A program made the translations under genes and the position numbers. A stretch of DNA of 22,668 bases from Bermanella sp041589295 (GTDB lineage Bacteria; Pseudomonadota; Gammaproteobacteria; Pseudomonadales; Oceanobacteraceae). Below are positions 15,197-22,668 of the stretch, one piece after another; position 1 is the stretch's first letter; each line of letters opens with the position of its first letter. Location of the stretch: positions 1-22,668 of the forward strand of contig JBFHVZ010000034.1 in NCBI GenBank assembly GCA_041589295.1. Direction: 5' to 3'. Below the pieces are notes generated by a model. The model was not told where the DNA came from and made no database searches. It saw only the letters and a list, made by a program, of their open reading frames with translations.

Positions 15197-15547
15197 ATGA
15201 CAGTGTTAAATGATCACTTGCAGACATTTTCTGAACGCGTTAATCAAACAAAGCAATTGCGCGTGTTACTAAAAAAGTGGAGCCCAGAAATTGTCATTAA
15301 GGCAGAAGATGGTGATGAGCTTTTCTCCATAGAAGTAGAAGACAGCATTATTAAGGGGATTCACACCGAAGAATTAAAGCGCGAGCATGTCATTCGCTTG
15401 GAAGGTGAAACGAAAGTGCTAGAGGAAATCTTCTCTGGTCAGCGCAATCCTGCGCGTGCCTCCATTGATGGCTTGCTGAAAATCTATGGTTCCAATAAAG
15501 ATGAAGTCAAGCTAGATGCTATTAGCTTAATTTTGTGGGGGGTTTAG
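15197..15547 (+). CDS. Small SCP2-like putative lipid-binding protein
   Basis: A 116-residue cytoplasmic protein without signal peptide or membrane segment. Residues about 45-115 (IEVEDSIIKGI, VIRLEGETKVLEEIFSGQRNP, SIDGLLKIYGS, KLDAISLILWG) follow the SCP2 sterol-carrier pattern of a strand, a helix containing a sub-unit repression-like acidic stretch, a D/N-P turn and a G-x-L-x-I/V-x-G strand. Such domains hold acyl chains or acyl-CoA. The first 40 residues are a charged helix. It is transcribed divergently from the lipid-modifying operon and shares its control region, so it may carry that pathway's acyl intermediate. The family call is by pattern only; an unrelated small alpha/beta protein is possible. 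Confidence 0.6.
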   Translation: MTVLNDHLQTFSERVNQTKQLRVLLKKWSPEIVIKAEDGDELFSIEVEDSIIKGIHTEELKREHVIRLEGETKVLEEIFSGQRNPARASIDGLLKIYGSNKDEVKLDAISLILWGV

Positions 15548-15607
15548 ATCGGTAAGTGTGGTTGCGGCGAGCCACTGAGTACCGGACAATTGCAGCTATA
15601 TAGTTCT

Positions 15608-15657
15608 TCGAGGCACTTTCATTAAGTGCTTTGATGCACTGGATATAAGTGCCTCGA
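15608..15657. promoter_or_regulatory. Inverted repeat between the SCP2-like gene and modA
   Basis: TCGAGGCACTT (15608-15618) and AAGTGCCTCGA (15647-15657) are perfect complements. Inside, AGTGC (15625-15629) pairs with GCACT (15636-15640), giving a two-level stem. No T-tract follows, so a factor-independent terminator is doubtful. It lies 20 bases before the modA start and may be a leader structure or an operator. Confidence 0.5.
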
Positions 15658-15677
15658 TAATGGTGTGAGACAAGCGA

Positions 15678-16448
15678 GTGTTGAAATCGGTAGTAAAAGC
15701 AATCTTCGTCGCCGCGATTGTGATTGTTCATTTGATGATCATGCCCAGTGCACACGCTGAGCAAGTACGTGTGGCTGTAGCGTCTAACTTTTTAGCGCCC
15801 ATGACGGTGCTGGCCGCCCAATTCGAAGAACAGACAGGTCATAAGGTGTTGCTGTCTACGGGGAGTTCAGGGCGCTTTTACGCTCAAATTAGAAATGGCG
15901 CTCCTTTTGATCTGTTTTTATCGGCCGATGCCGAAAAGCCTACCCGCTTAGTAAACGAAGGTTTTGCCTTAGCTTCCCATCACGCAACCTATGCTCAAGG
16001 TGTGTTGGTTTTAATGGCCAGCCAAGCATTGAGTGCGAAGCTCTCTGCGGATGTCGATCTGTCGTTGCTGTTGCAACAAAATACCTTTCATAAACTTGCC
16101 TTAGCGAACCCCAAGTTAGCACCTTATGGATTGGCAGCCGAGCAAACCTTGACGGCTTTAGGTGTGACGCAGGCTACGCGACCAAAATGGATTCAGGGCG
16201 AGAACGTCTCGCAAGCATTTCAATTTGTGTATTCAGGTAATGCGGATTTGGGGTTTGTTGCGCAGTCGCAATTGCAAGAGGGAGCGGACTTTACTGTTTG
16301 GGTGGTGCCCAGTGAGTTTTATCAGTCTATCGCACAGCAAATGGTGGTATTAAAAGCGGCGCAAACGCACAAAGCGGCGCTGTTATTGTTCGATTTTTTG
16401 CGATCACCAGAGGCACAGGCTTTTATCCGTACCTCTGGTTATCGTTGA
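15678..16448 (+). CDS. modA: ModA-like molybdate/oxyanion ABC transporter substrate-binding protein
   Basis: A 256-residue periplasmic protein of the ModA family. Residues 1-27 are a Sec signal peptide ending PSAHA. The mature protein starts VRVAVASNFLAPMTVLAAQFEE, then STGSSGRFYAQIRNGAPFDLFLSADAE, the usual oxyanion-binding serine-rich loop of this family. Later, WIQGENVSQAFQFVYSGNADLGFVAQSQ matches the second lobe. It starts at GTG (15678), with TTG as second codon. Length is normal. No modB permease or modC ATPase gene is next to it; the neighbouring gene is convergent, 7 bases away. It may work with a transporter elsewhere, or be an orphan binding another oxyanion such as tungstate. Confidence 0.88.
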   Translation: MLKSVVKAIFVAAIVIVHLMIMPSAHAEQVRVAVASNFLAPMTVLAAQFEEQTGHKVLLSTGSSGRFYAQIRNGAPFDLFLSADAEKPTRLVNEGFALASHHATYAQGVLVLMASQALSAKLSADVDLSLLLQQNTFHKLALANPKLAPYGLAAEQTLTALGVTQATRPKWIQGENVSQAFQFVYSGNADLGFVAQSQLQEGADFTVWVVPSEFYQSIAQQMVVLKAAQTHKAALLLFDFLRSPEAQAFIRTSGYR

Positions 16449-16455
16449 GGGCTGG

Positions 16456-17598
16456 TTAAGAAAACCTAATGGCCACGGCGCTGCGTAAACGACGCGCGCC
16501 AAAGGCCGTCATGCGATCAAAGTCCGCGCGGGCAATCGGCATGTATTGGCAGTCTATGGGAAGTTGATCGTCGTCGCAGTCGGGATCGTGCAAGTAAAAA
16601 CACAAATCATCAACGCCGGTGACAACCACCCAGTGCGGGGCTTTTTTTCCATCCAAGCGATAGGTACTGATCAACACCAACACCGCCCAGCCCGCTCTTA
16701 ACCACTCTTCAACTTGTTTCTGTGACAGATCTTCGTAATGCACTTCAACACCCTGATCGTGGCAGCGCTGTGCAAATTGTTCATGCACCACGGTCATGAT
16801 GTATTTTTTGTGTTCAGTACGAACGCCATCAATAAACAAAGGATTTGCCTGATTCACCATAACGCTGGCATCAAAGCCCCGTTGTTTCGCTGCGAGCGCC
16901 AAGCCAAATGGGTGGCAACCGCCGTGACCTGTTGTCATAAAAATGGTGGTGGCCTCACGCCAAATATCCAGCTCTAAACTTTGCTCGCAAAGTTGGTCGG
17001 ATTTTAAGCTGGCCATGGCCATCATCAGCGATGCAGGACCACAGTTAAATTCGGTACTTTGTTTGTACCAAGGCGTTTCGCGATTAAAACCATTTTGTGA
17101 TGGTGTGCGAATTTGCTTTTGCATGCGCAGAGCATCGCTGTGGTCTTGGTAATAATCACAGTATTCACCAAAAATACGATAACCTCTTGCCTTGTATAAG
17201 CTAATGGCTGAGTGGTTATTGCTAGAAACTTCAAGTCGCATGAAGAGCTTGCCATGGGCGGCGGCTTGTTTTTCTAACGTATCCAATAACGCCTGCGCGA
17301 TACCTCGCCCCCGCGCGTTAGGTGATACGGCAAGACTATAAAGTCGAGACAGGCGTGTGCCCTTGTGCAACCAAATGAGTCCATAACCTAATAGAGTGGG
17401 TTGTGTGCTAGTGGCTTGATCTTCTGGTAAATGTTCTTCTGCCAGTAATAAAGCAGAAAAATCCGATTGAATATGGTGACGAAAACTTCGCTTGCTAAGG
17501 CGATCAACATTGAAACAGGTTTGCTCAATCGCCAATAAGTTAGCTACATCACTGAGCTGAGCTTCGCGAATGCGAAACTCAGCGGCAGGCTTATTCAT
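16456..17598 (-). CDS. GNAT acetyltransferase fused to peptidase C39-like domain
   Basis: A 380-residue cytoplasmic fusion. Residues about 8-155 are a GNAT (RimI-like) N-acetyltransferase with the acetyl-CoA loop ARGRGIAQALL (95-105) and SLYKARGYRIFGEY at the end. Residues about 170-380 are a papain-like C39-type domain with a visible triad: Cys186 (STEFNCGPASLMMAM), His322 (PHWVVVTGVDD) and Asp338 (LHDPD). It starts 1 base after the stop of the RimK-like ligase gene, so the two are almost certainly one operon. The pair suggests ligation of an amino acid or peptide by the ATP-grasp protein, then trimming and acetylation by this one. Comparative studies by Iyer and colleagues predicted such peptide-modification systems. 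The substrate is unknown. Confidence 0.9.
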   Translation of the reverse strand: MNKPAAEFRIREAQLSDVANLLAIEQTCFNVDRLSKRSFRHHIQSDFSALLLAEEHLPEDQATSTQPTLLGYGLIWLHKGTRLSRLYSLAVSPNARGRGIAQALLDTLEKQAAAHGKLFMRLEVSSNNHSAISLYKARGYRIFGEYCDYYQDHSDALRMQKQIRTPSQNGFNRETPWYKQSTEFNCGPASLMMAMASLKSDQLCEQSLELDIWREATTIFMTTGHGGCHPFGLALAAKQRGFDASVMVNQANPLFIDGVRTEHKKYIMTVVHEQFAQRCHDQGVEVHYEDLSQKQVEEWLRAGWAVLVLISTYRLDGKKAPHWVVVTGVDDLCFYLHDPDCDDDQLPIDCQYMPIARADFDRMTAFGARRLRSAVAIRFS

Positions 17599-17599
17599 G

Positions 17600-19039
17600 T
17601 TAACGGCCTCGCGCTTCTAGGCGGCGCAAAAATTCAGACATGACTTGCATGTATAGCTCTTCGCCTAAATAGACGTCTTCGACACCATGATCAATGCTTG
17701 GGTTGTCATTGACTTCTAGCACATAGGCTTTGCCATCTAATTCTTTAATGTCGATGCCGTACAAACCATTACCCACTAATGCAGCGGCTTTTAACGCGGC
17801 ATTTAATACTTGTTTAGGCACTTCGAACGTCGGCAGAGTATCGAAGCCACCTGAAAACGCGCGGGATGAATTGTGGTTGTAAATCTGCCAATGCCCACGC
17901 GCCATGTAGTAACGACACGCATACAGCGCGCGACCGCCCAGTACACCAATACGCCAATCATAGTCGGTGAACATATATTCTTGCGCGAGCACAATGGCAG
18001 TTGACTGTAATAAGTCCGTTAAAATGGTATGCAGTTCTTCACGGGTTTTGGCTTTATAAACACCGCGCGAGAATGAACCTTCTGGCATTTTTAACACCAC
18101 TGGAAAGCCAAAGTCCTGTTCGATTTGGGTTAGGGTGGCATCCTCTGCATCACGTACAAATTGTGTTTTTAAACTGGGCACGCCTTTATAGTTAAAGGCG
18201 TCGTGCAAAAACACTTTGTTACAGCAGCGTAAAATGGATTTCGGATCATCCATTACCACCAAACCTAGTTCTTCGGCGCGTTGCGCTAAGCGACTGGTAT
18301 GGTGGTCAATAGCTGTGGTTTCGCGAATAAACAACGCATCGTACTGATTCAAGTTATGAATTTCGTTGGCGCTAACTTTATGAACGCGAATACCTAATTT
18401 TTCGCCAGCTTTTACAAAGCGATTGATGGCTCCCTTGTCACTGGGCGGCACTTTTTCTTCTGGGTTCACCAGTAACGCCATATCCCAACGGTAATGCTTT
18501 TTATCAGCCCCTTTTTTGCGCCACACATTGTTGTTGTAGTGGTCTAGTACATCGAGACAAAACTGATGTTCGCTGTCGCTCAATTCGTTCAGGACACATA
18601 GGGTTAGCTTTAACAAAATACCCGTGTTTTCGGGCACTAAGTGCAGCTTAAACAAGGGGCATGGGTATTCGGCAAAAGCACGGGTGGCCAACTTGGCGTA
18701 TGCGTCATCGGCGCATTCACCCATGCAAACTAGGTGTTCGGAATGGTCATCCACGGCGATGCCCAGCTTGGTTAGCGAGGCGTTATCCAACCAAATACAA
18801 GCCGTACCGTCGCGCAGTGCATTGATGGTACTGATGTCCGGCATGGCTTGGTGGCGACGAGCTTCGGCCAGTAACGAGCAATAGTAACCCTGACCCAAAT
18901 AACGACGGGTGTCGCACAGGTTAATGACGCGGGTTTTAGGCTCGCCTTTTTTGGGGTAGTCGTTGAGGTAGGTTTCGAAGCTGATGGCATCCAATGTGGT
19001 GGTTGCCGGGTTGTCCATAACGAACAGAGTTTTAAGCAT
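17600..19039 (-). CDS. RimK-like ATP-grasp ligase with N-terminal RLAN-type domain
   Basis: A 479-residue cytoplasmic protein. The C-terminal half (about 255-475) is an ATP-grasp domain of the RimK/glutathione-synthetase group: Lys317 in PVVLKMPEGSFSRGV, AQEYMFTDYDWRIGVLGG, and the metal/ATP motif EVNDNPSIDHG with Glu442 and Asn444/Asn446. The N-terminal about 190 residues (CDTRRYLGQGYYCSLLAEARR at 42-62 is distinctive) match the extra domain seen before RimK-like ATP-grasp modules, and are absent from the about 300-residue E. coli RimK. It should form an amide bond between a carboxylate and an amino acid using ATP. The start at 19039 is preceded by a leader that can fold over its ribosome-binding region. 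Downstream, 1 base away, is the GNAT-C39 fusion. Acceptor unknown. Confidence 0.92.
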   Translation of the reverse strand: MLKTLFVMDNPATTTLDAISFETYLNDYPKKGEPKTRVINLCDTRRYLGQGYYCSLLAEARRHQAMPDISTINALRDGTACIWLDNASLTKLGIAVDDHSEHLVCMGECADDAYAKLATRAFAEYPCPLFKLHLVPENTGILLKLTLCVLNELSDSEHQFCLDVLDHYNNNVWRKKGADKKHYRWDMALLVNPEEKVPPSDKGAINRFVKAGEKLGIRVHKVSANEIHNLNQYDALFIRETTAIDHHTSRLAQRAEELGLVVMDDPKSILRCCNKVFLHDAFNYKGVPSLKTQFVRDAEDATLTQIEQDFGFPVVLKMPEGSFSRGVYKAKTREELHTILTDLLQSTAIVLAQEYMFTDYDWRIGVLGGRALYACRYYMARGHWQIYNHNSSRAFSGGFDTLPTFEVPKQVLNAALKAAALVGNGLYGIDIKELDGKAYVLEVNDNPSIDHGVEDVYLGEELYMQVMSEFLRRLEARGR

Positions 19040-19043
19040 TGAA

Positions 19044-19110
19044 CAGTCCAGTTAAGCGCGGGGTCGTGCTGCTTGCGCACATCATGGACTGACGGTTTGG
19101 GCACCCCGCG
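19044..19110 (-). promoter_or_regulatory. Candidate pseudoknot leader of the RimK-like operon
   Basis: Reading the minus strand, CGCGGGGT (19110-19103) can pair with ACCCCGCG (19064-19057), and CAGTCCA (19091-19085), lying in that loop, can pair with TGGACTG (19050-19044). The two stems interleave, the H-type pseudoknot arrangement. The second stem covers GGA at the ribosome-binding position, 4 bases before the ATG. A small hairpin with a GCAA loop sits between (about 19067-19081). This is the layout of translational riboswitches such as preQ1 or SAM-II types, but it matches no known class I recognise. No comparative support was available. Confidence 0.4.
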
Positions 19111-19680
19111 GGGGTTAAATTTCAAGGTGGATATTTACGCTTAAATCTTAGTTCACGCAACGAAAAATTTCCGATCAATCCCAAAATTTTTTAATCCTTT
19201 AGTAAAAAGGAATTGATGCTTTAGCACGGTGTTCTCTAATCGGCTGGTGGCGATCTTGAGCGCATTGGCGCGTTTGACTCTTTAAAGCTAGGCAGGTGAT
19301 GGGTAGACAGATGAGGGGTAGACAGATGAGGGGTAGACAGATGAGGGGGCGGCAAGTGAAGGGCTGGCTAAAGGCAGAATGGGCATTACGAGTAATTGGA
19401 GGGTTAGGCTGAGCCCAGGGCGCCCTAAGAGCAATAGCTCTAATCTTTCTATAAGTATTGTGGCGCGCTATACGTACTGTGGCGCGACCAAGGGAGGGCA
19501 GAGGACGACATCAGGGTCGTTTTGCACAGATTCTGGCTTCTTAGGCCAGCTCTTTGGCGGGGTTGGTACCTTTCGGGGAATTAGACATTGAGTCAACAAT
19601 GTAGATGGCTTAGTCTGTCTTTAACGAGCGTCCCACTTTGATGGGCTTCTACTAAACGACCCCAAAATAGAATAATAAAG
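19111..19680. other. Gene-poor region with a short tandem repeat
   Basis: About 570 bases between the RimK-like leader and the split AraC gene. No convincing gene is present: the only sizeable plus-strand frame (19379-19591, 70 codons) is Gly/Arg/Ser-rich with no ribosome-binding site or family pattern. The left part (19140-19250) is AT-rich and probably contains the minus-strand promoter. A 3 x 15-base repeat is at 19301-19345, and GTGGCGCG occurs twice near 19461 and 19480. The final 80 bases probably carry the AraC-gene promoter (TAGAAT near 19667). Confidence 0.6.
19301..19345. repeat. Three perfect 15-base tandem repeats
   Basis: GGGTAGACAGATGAG occurs three times without interruption (19301-19315, 19316-19330, 19331-19345), with a degenerate partial unit (GGCAGGTGAT) just before and GGCAAGTGAAG just after. 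A multiple of three, but not inside a supported gene. A slippage-prone minisatellite or a repeated protein-binding site are possible. Confidence 0.85.
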
Positions 19681-20721
19681 ATGAAAGCAACGGAAATGTC
19701 CCCCTCTATATCGGCACCTGCTTTTTTGGATCTTTACGATGCTCTGGTCAAGCATCATGTGACCATCCCAGAAAAAAGCTTAGGATTTACGCGTGCTGAA
19801 CTATTGGATATCGAAAAACGTATTCCAGTCTCGATGCAAACGGCTTTATGGAGCATCGCAAAAAAACAAGGCGCGCCAGATCACATAGGCTTAATCGTCG
19901 GTCAGCAAATTAACGAAGAAGCACAAGGCATGATGTCGCATCTGCTTAAATGTGCCGACGATTTAAAAGAAGCCTTATACATGTACGAAAAGTACATGGC
20001 CGCCATGAGCGAAAGCATTCATGTGGAAATACAAGAACAACCTTGGGGTTGTCGATTGCTTTATCGTGATATCGGTGGCAGTGGCTTGTGTGATGTTGAG
20101 CGTGCCTTAAGTAGTTTGATCACTTAGGGGCAGTATTTAACGCTCAAAAAAGTGAAACCCATGCGCGTCTGTTTTGAACATAAACGTCCATCCTATTTTA
20201 GCGAGTACGTAAAGCTATTTGGCATTAACACGCTTTTTTCTCAATCGGCTACTTACATAGATTTAGATACCGCCACCTTGAGAACCAGTGTGGCAACGGC
20301 CAACCCCTATGTGAAAAATATCCTGCAAGGTCACCTCGAAAAATATGTGAGTGATCTATATAAAACTAATTCACTTTGTTTAGCGGTTAAGAGAATCATC
20401 CATGAAAGCATGGCTTGGGGAGAAGGCTCGTCAGATGTCATTGCGGCTAAATTGGGTATGAGTCGTCAAACCTTGCATCGCAAGCTTAAACAACACGGAG
20501 CAAACTATCGCACTTTGTTGCTCGAAGTGCGTAAAGAGAAAGCGCTAGAGTATTTGTATGACGATGAAATGACGCTGGATGAAGTTTCTAACAAATTAGG
20601 TTTTAAGGAACCCAGTTCGTTTTTCCGTGCATTTAAAAGCTGGTTCGACGCCTCACCTGGGCAATTTCGTAAAAATCTATTAGCCGAAGCAGAAGCAGAA
20701 GCAGAAGCCGACGCGCAGTAG
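19681..20721 (+). pseudogene. AraC-family regulator interrupted by one in-frame TAG
   Basis: The frame 19681-20127 (148 codons, AraC-type ligand-binding N-terminal domain) ends at TAG (20125-20127), and the same frame stays open to 20721. Reading through gives a protein of about 346 residues, the normal size of this AraC subfamily, with no other change. Just after the stop, GQYLTLKKVKPMRVCFEHKRP continues the domain as in relatives. The C-terminal half holds the AraC HTH pair: KLGMSRQTLHRKLKQHG, then LGFKEPSSFFRAFKSWFDASPGQFR. The end is an unusual (EA)n tail coded by GAAGCA repeats. So only one base separates it from an intact gene: a recent nonsense mutation, a sequencing error, or, less likely, readthrough. 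Internal GTG or ATG starts (20152, 20161) could yield a DNA-binding half without the sensor. It lies convergent to the SLC13 gene, 12 bases away; its targets are unknown. Confidence 0.85.
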
Positions 20722-20733
20722 TAGCCCAAAGAT

Positions 20734-22518
20734 CTACGCGGTTAGTGGCCAACCACAAATCAACACCACTAACGTAATACTGCCGATGAAGACATTCATC
20801 GGTAGCCCCACCTTTAAAAAATCACTAAAGCGATAACCACCCGGGCCATACACCATTAGATTGGTGTGGTAGCCCAGCGGGGTAGCAAAGCTTGCGGATG
20901 CGGCCATCATAATAGCAAAGATGAATGGCTCGTTATTTAGCTGAGCTTTTTCTGTCATCTCCAATACGATGGGCAGCATCAGTACAGCGGCGGCATTGTT
21001 TGTAATGGTTTCGGTTAGTAATGACACGGTGATGTATACCAAAACCAACATAAGCCAAGGTTGATCGAAACTAAAATCAATAATGCCGCTAGCAATGGCA
21101 GCCGCAACACCGGTTTTTTGCAGTGCTACACCTACGGCAAACGAGGCGGCAATGGTGATAATCACGGTCAGGTCCAAGCTCTTTTCCGCTTGGCTAACCG
21201 AGCAGCAACCTGTGATAAGCATTAAGCCAGCACCCATGAGCGCAGCATTTAGCATAGATAAAATGTCGAAGCCCGCAGTGACGACCACGCCCAATAAAAT
21301 AACCCAAGACAGCCAAGCACGTTCGTGTCTTGGTGGTTGTGCGTCGAGATCATTTATTAATAAAAAGTCTTTGTTGTAACGCTGACGCGACACGAAAGCC
21401 GGGCGAGCTTCGAGCAACAGGGTATCGCCGGCTTCTAAACGGATCGTCCCCAAATTACCTTTTACCCGTTCGCCGTTGCGTGCCACGGCTAACACTACAG
21501 CGCCGTAACGATCGCGGAATTTTGCATCGCGAATATTTTTACCCACAGCCGCACAGTGCGGTGATACCACGGCCTCCACCAAGCGTCGTTCAGCGCGGTC
21601 TTTGCTTAGGGCGGTGGCGTGTCCGTTTTCCGCAGAGGGCACAATGCCATTAATGCGTAACAAGTCAGAAATGGCTTGGGTATCGCCGGCAAACACTAAT
21701 CGGTCGTTGCCGTGCAATATTTCTTCTGACGGCACTGCGGTAATGATGGCATCACGACGTTCGATTTCGACCAAGTAAACACGCTCTAGGTGACGCAGAC
21801 CGGCTTCGGCGATGGTTTTATTTACTAACGGCCCGTCTGGGTCGATAGACACTTCTAAGGTGAATTCCCGTAAGTTGCTAAAGGCTTGTTTGTCGCTGCG
21901 ATCTGGCAGCCATTTTGGAAAGAACCACCACATAAACAGCAAGCCTGCCAACGCAACCGGAACACCCACGGCAGCGATGGAAAACAAACTGAAACCGGCT
22001 TCGCCCGTCATGGCCTGATATTGACCGTTGACCACCAAATTTGTACTGGTGCCGATGAGGGTAAGCGTGCCGCCTAATATGGCGGTGTAGCTTAGTGGGA
22101 TCATAAGCTTGGAAGGCGGTACGTGGATTTTACGCGACCACGCATGAATGGCTGGGATCATAGTCGCCACCACAGGCGTGTTGTTCATAAAGCCGCTTAA
22201 TACGATCACAGGGGCAAAAATACGGGTAAGGGCGGAACGAGTTGAACTGGGTTTGCCCAAAACACGGTTCACCAGCAGATCGACACCGCCGCTACTATGA
22301 ATGCCCGCAGCCACCACAAACATGGCTGCCAAGGTGATCAAACCCGCATTGGAAAACCCTGCCAGCGCTTCGCTGGCGGACAAAATACCGGTGGCACTCA
22401 ACAGCGTGAGCACAGCCATCATCACCAAATGCGGACCCACACGGGTAAACGTGAGCACCCCTAACGCACCCAGCATTAACGCCAACGACAGCCAAGCTTC
22501 CCACGACATGTTTAGCAT
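20734..22518 (-). CDS. SLC13-family permease with TrkA-C regulatory domains
   Basis: A 594-residue inner-membrane transporter of the divalent-anion:Na+ symporter (SLC13/DASS, YfbS/SdcS-like) type. Two membrane halves (about 1-205 and 400-594) flank a cytoplasmic insert (about 210-380) holding two TrkA-C (RCK_C) domains: VNKTIAEAGLRHLERVYLVEIER, then VGKNIRDAKFRDRYGAVVLAVARNGE. The substrate signatures MNNTPVVATMIP (111-122), IGTSTNLVVNG (155-165), TITNNAAAVLMLP (503-515) and SASFATPLGYHTNLM are intact. It may carry sulfate, dicarboxylates or another anion with sodium. The ATG at 22518 or one three codons in (22509) is used; neither has a clear Shine-Dalgarno. It is convergent with the split AraC gene. 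The last 150 bases of the window upstream show no gene. Confidence 0.93.
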   Translation of the reverse strand: MLNMSWEAWLSLALMLGALGVLTFTRVGPHLVMMAVLTLLSATGILSASEALAGFSNAGLITLAAMFVVAAGIHSSGGVDLLVNRVLGKPSSTRSALTRIFAPVIVLSGFMNNTPVVATMIPAIHAWSRKIHVPPSKLMIPLSYTAILGGTLTLIGTSTNLVVNGQYQAMTGEAGFSLFSIAAVGVPVALAGLLFMWWFFPKWLPDRSDKQAFSNLREFTLEVSIDPDGPLVNKTIAEAGLRHLERVYLVEIERRDAIITAVPSEEILHGNDRLVFAGDTQAISDLLRINGIVPSAENGHATALSKDRAERRLVEAVVSPHCAAVGKNIRDAKFRDRYGAVVLAVARNGERVKGNLGTIRLEAGDTLLLEARPAFVSRQRYNKDFLLINDLDAQPPRHERAWLSWVILLGVVVTAGFDILSMLNAALMGAGLMLITGCCSVSQAEKSLDLTVIITIAASFAVGVALQKTGVAAAIASGIIDFSFDQPWLMLVLVYITVSLLTETITNNAAAVLMLPIVLEMTEKAQLNNEPFIFAIMMAASASFATPLGYHTNLMVYGPGGYRFSDFLKVGLPMNVFIGSITLVVLICGWPLTA

Positions 22519-22668
22519 TTTTAAACGACTCTATCCGCTCAACTTAAAACCGAGGTGGTGACTATAAGGTGAATTTCTTATTTGTAAAAACACTATCTAT
22601 AGAGCCGGCTATAACGAATAGTAATAATCTATGAACCAAAAATAAGTAGCGATAGAAATAGAAGGGGG

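Noticed and set aside
15595..15602. ModE-like half-site GCTATATA upstream of modA
   Set aside because: The matching second arm is absent at the expected spacing, so it is too weak to call a ModE operator.
16456..17598. Bacteriocin-processing C39 peptidase
   Set aside because: It is fused to a GNAT domain, lacks an ABC-transporter part, and no leader peptide gene with a double-glycine site is near.
19301..19345. Possible CRISPR array
   Set aside because: The 15-base units are directly adjacent without spacers and no cas gene is near.
19379..19591. 70-codon plus-strand open frame
   Set aside because: No ribosome-binding site, no family pattern, low-complexity composition and it spans irregular repeat-rich sequence.

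Overview
The window looks like a chromosomal segment of a free-living, probably marine gammaproteobacterium. This is an inference from gene content (GlxA/AraC regulators, a DmdC-type acyl-CoA dehydrogenase, an SLC13/TrkA-C transporter, RimK-like and GNAT-C39 proteins) and from a mid-40s percent GC impression. No rRNA, tRNA, CRISPR array, phage gene or transposase gene is visible.

Left part (1-6125): a GlxA-type AraC-family regulator on the minus strand. It is followed by a 750-base gene-free stretch packed with repeats: a 144-bp tandem duplication, a 115-bp MITE-like element with perfect 17-bp terminal inverted repeats, and a 35-bp direct repeat. Next come an acyl-CoA dehydrogenase and an enoyl-CoA hydratase/isomerase in tandem, a RibD/DHFR-fold reductase tail-to-tail with a class I cytochrome c, and a HIT-family protein.

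Centre (6136-15547): the most interesting part. Six consecutive minus-strand genes run from 14822 down to 6136. In transcription order they encode (1) a 916-residue fusion of a class III PLP aminotransferase with a domain resembling cyanobacterial acyl-ACP reductase (AAR), (2) a membrane fatty-acid desaturase, (3) an APC-family permease, (4) a soluble ferritin-like di-iron protein with a complete ligand set, (5) a second, larger membrane histidine-box desaturase/hydroxylase and (6) a flavin/2Fe-2S reductase suited to feed electrons to the di-iron enzymes. A small SCP2-like putative lipid-binding protein is divergently transcribed from the shared 374-bp AT-rich intergenic region, which holds a perfect 17-bp palindrome next to the operon start. 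I infer an undescribed pathway that reduces a fatty acyl thioester to an aldehyde, transaminates it to a fatty amine, and desaturates or oxygenates the chain or the nitrogen. The logic recalls the fatty-amine branch of tambjamine biosynthesis, but no pyrrole genes are present.

Right part (15678-22668): a solitary ModA-like binding protein, then a two-gene minus-strand operon of a RimK-like ATP-grasp ligase and a GNAT-peptidase C39 fusion, a set fitting peptide or amino-acid modification. The RimK-like gene has a leader that can form an H-type pseudoknot covering its ribosome-binding region. After a 640-base gene-poor stretch comes an AraC-family regulator split by one in-frame TAG codon, and finally an SLC13-family transporter with regulatory TrkA-C domains.
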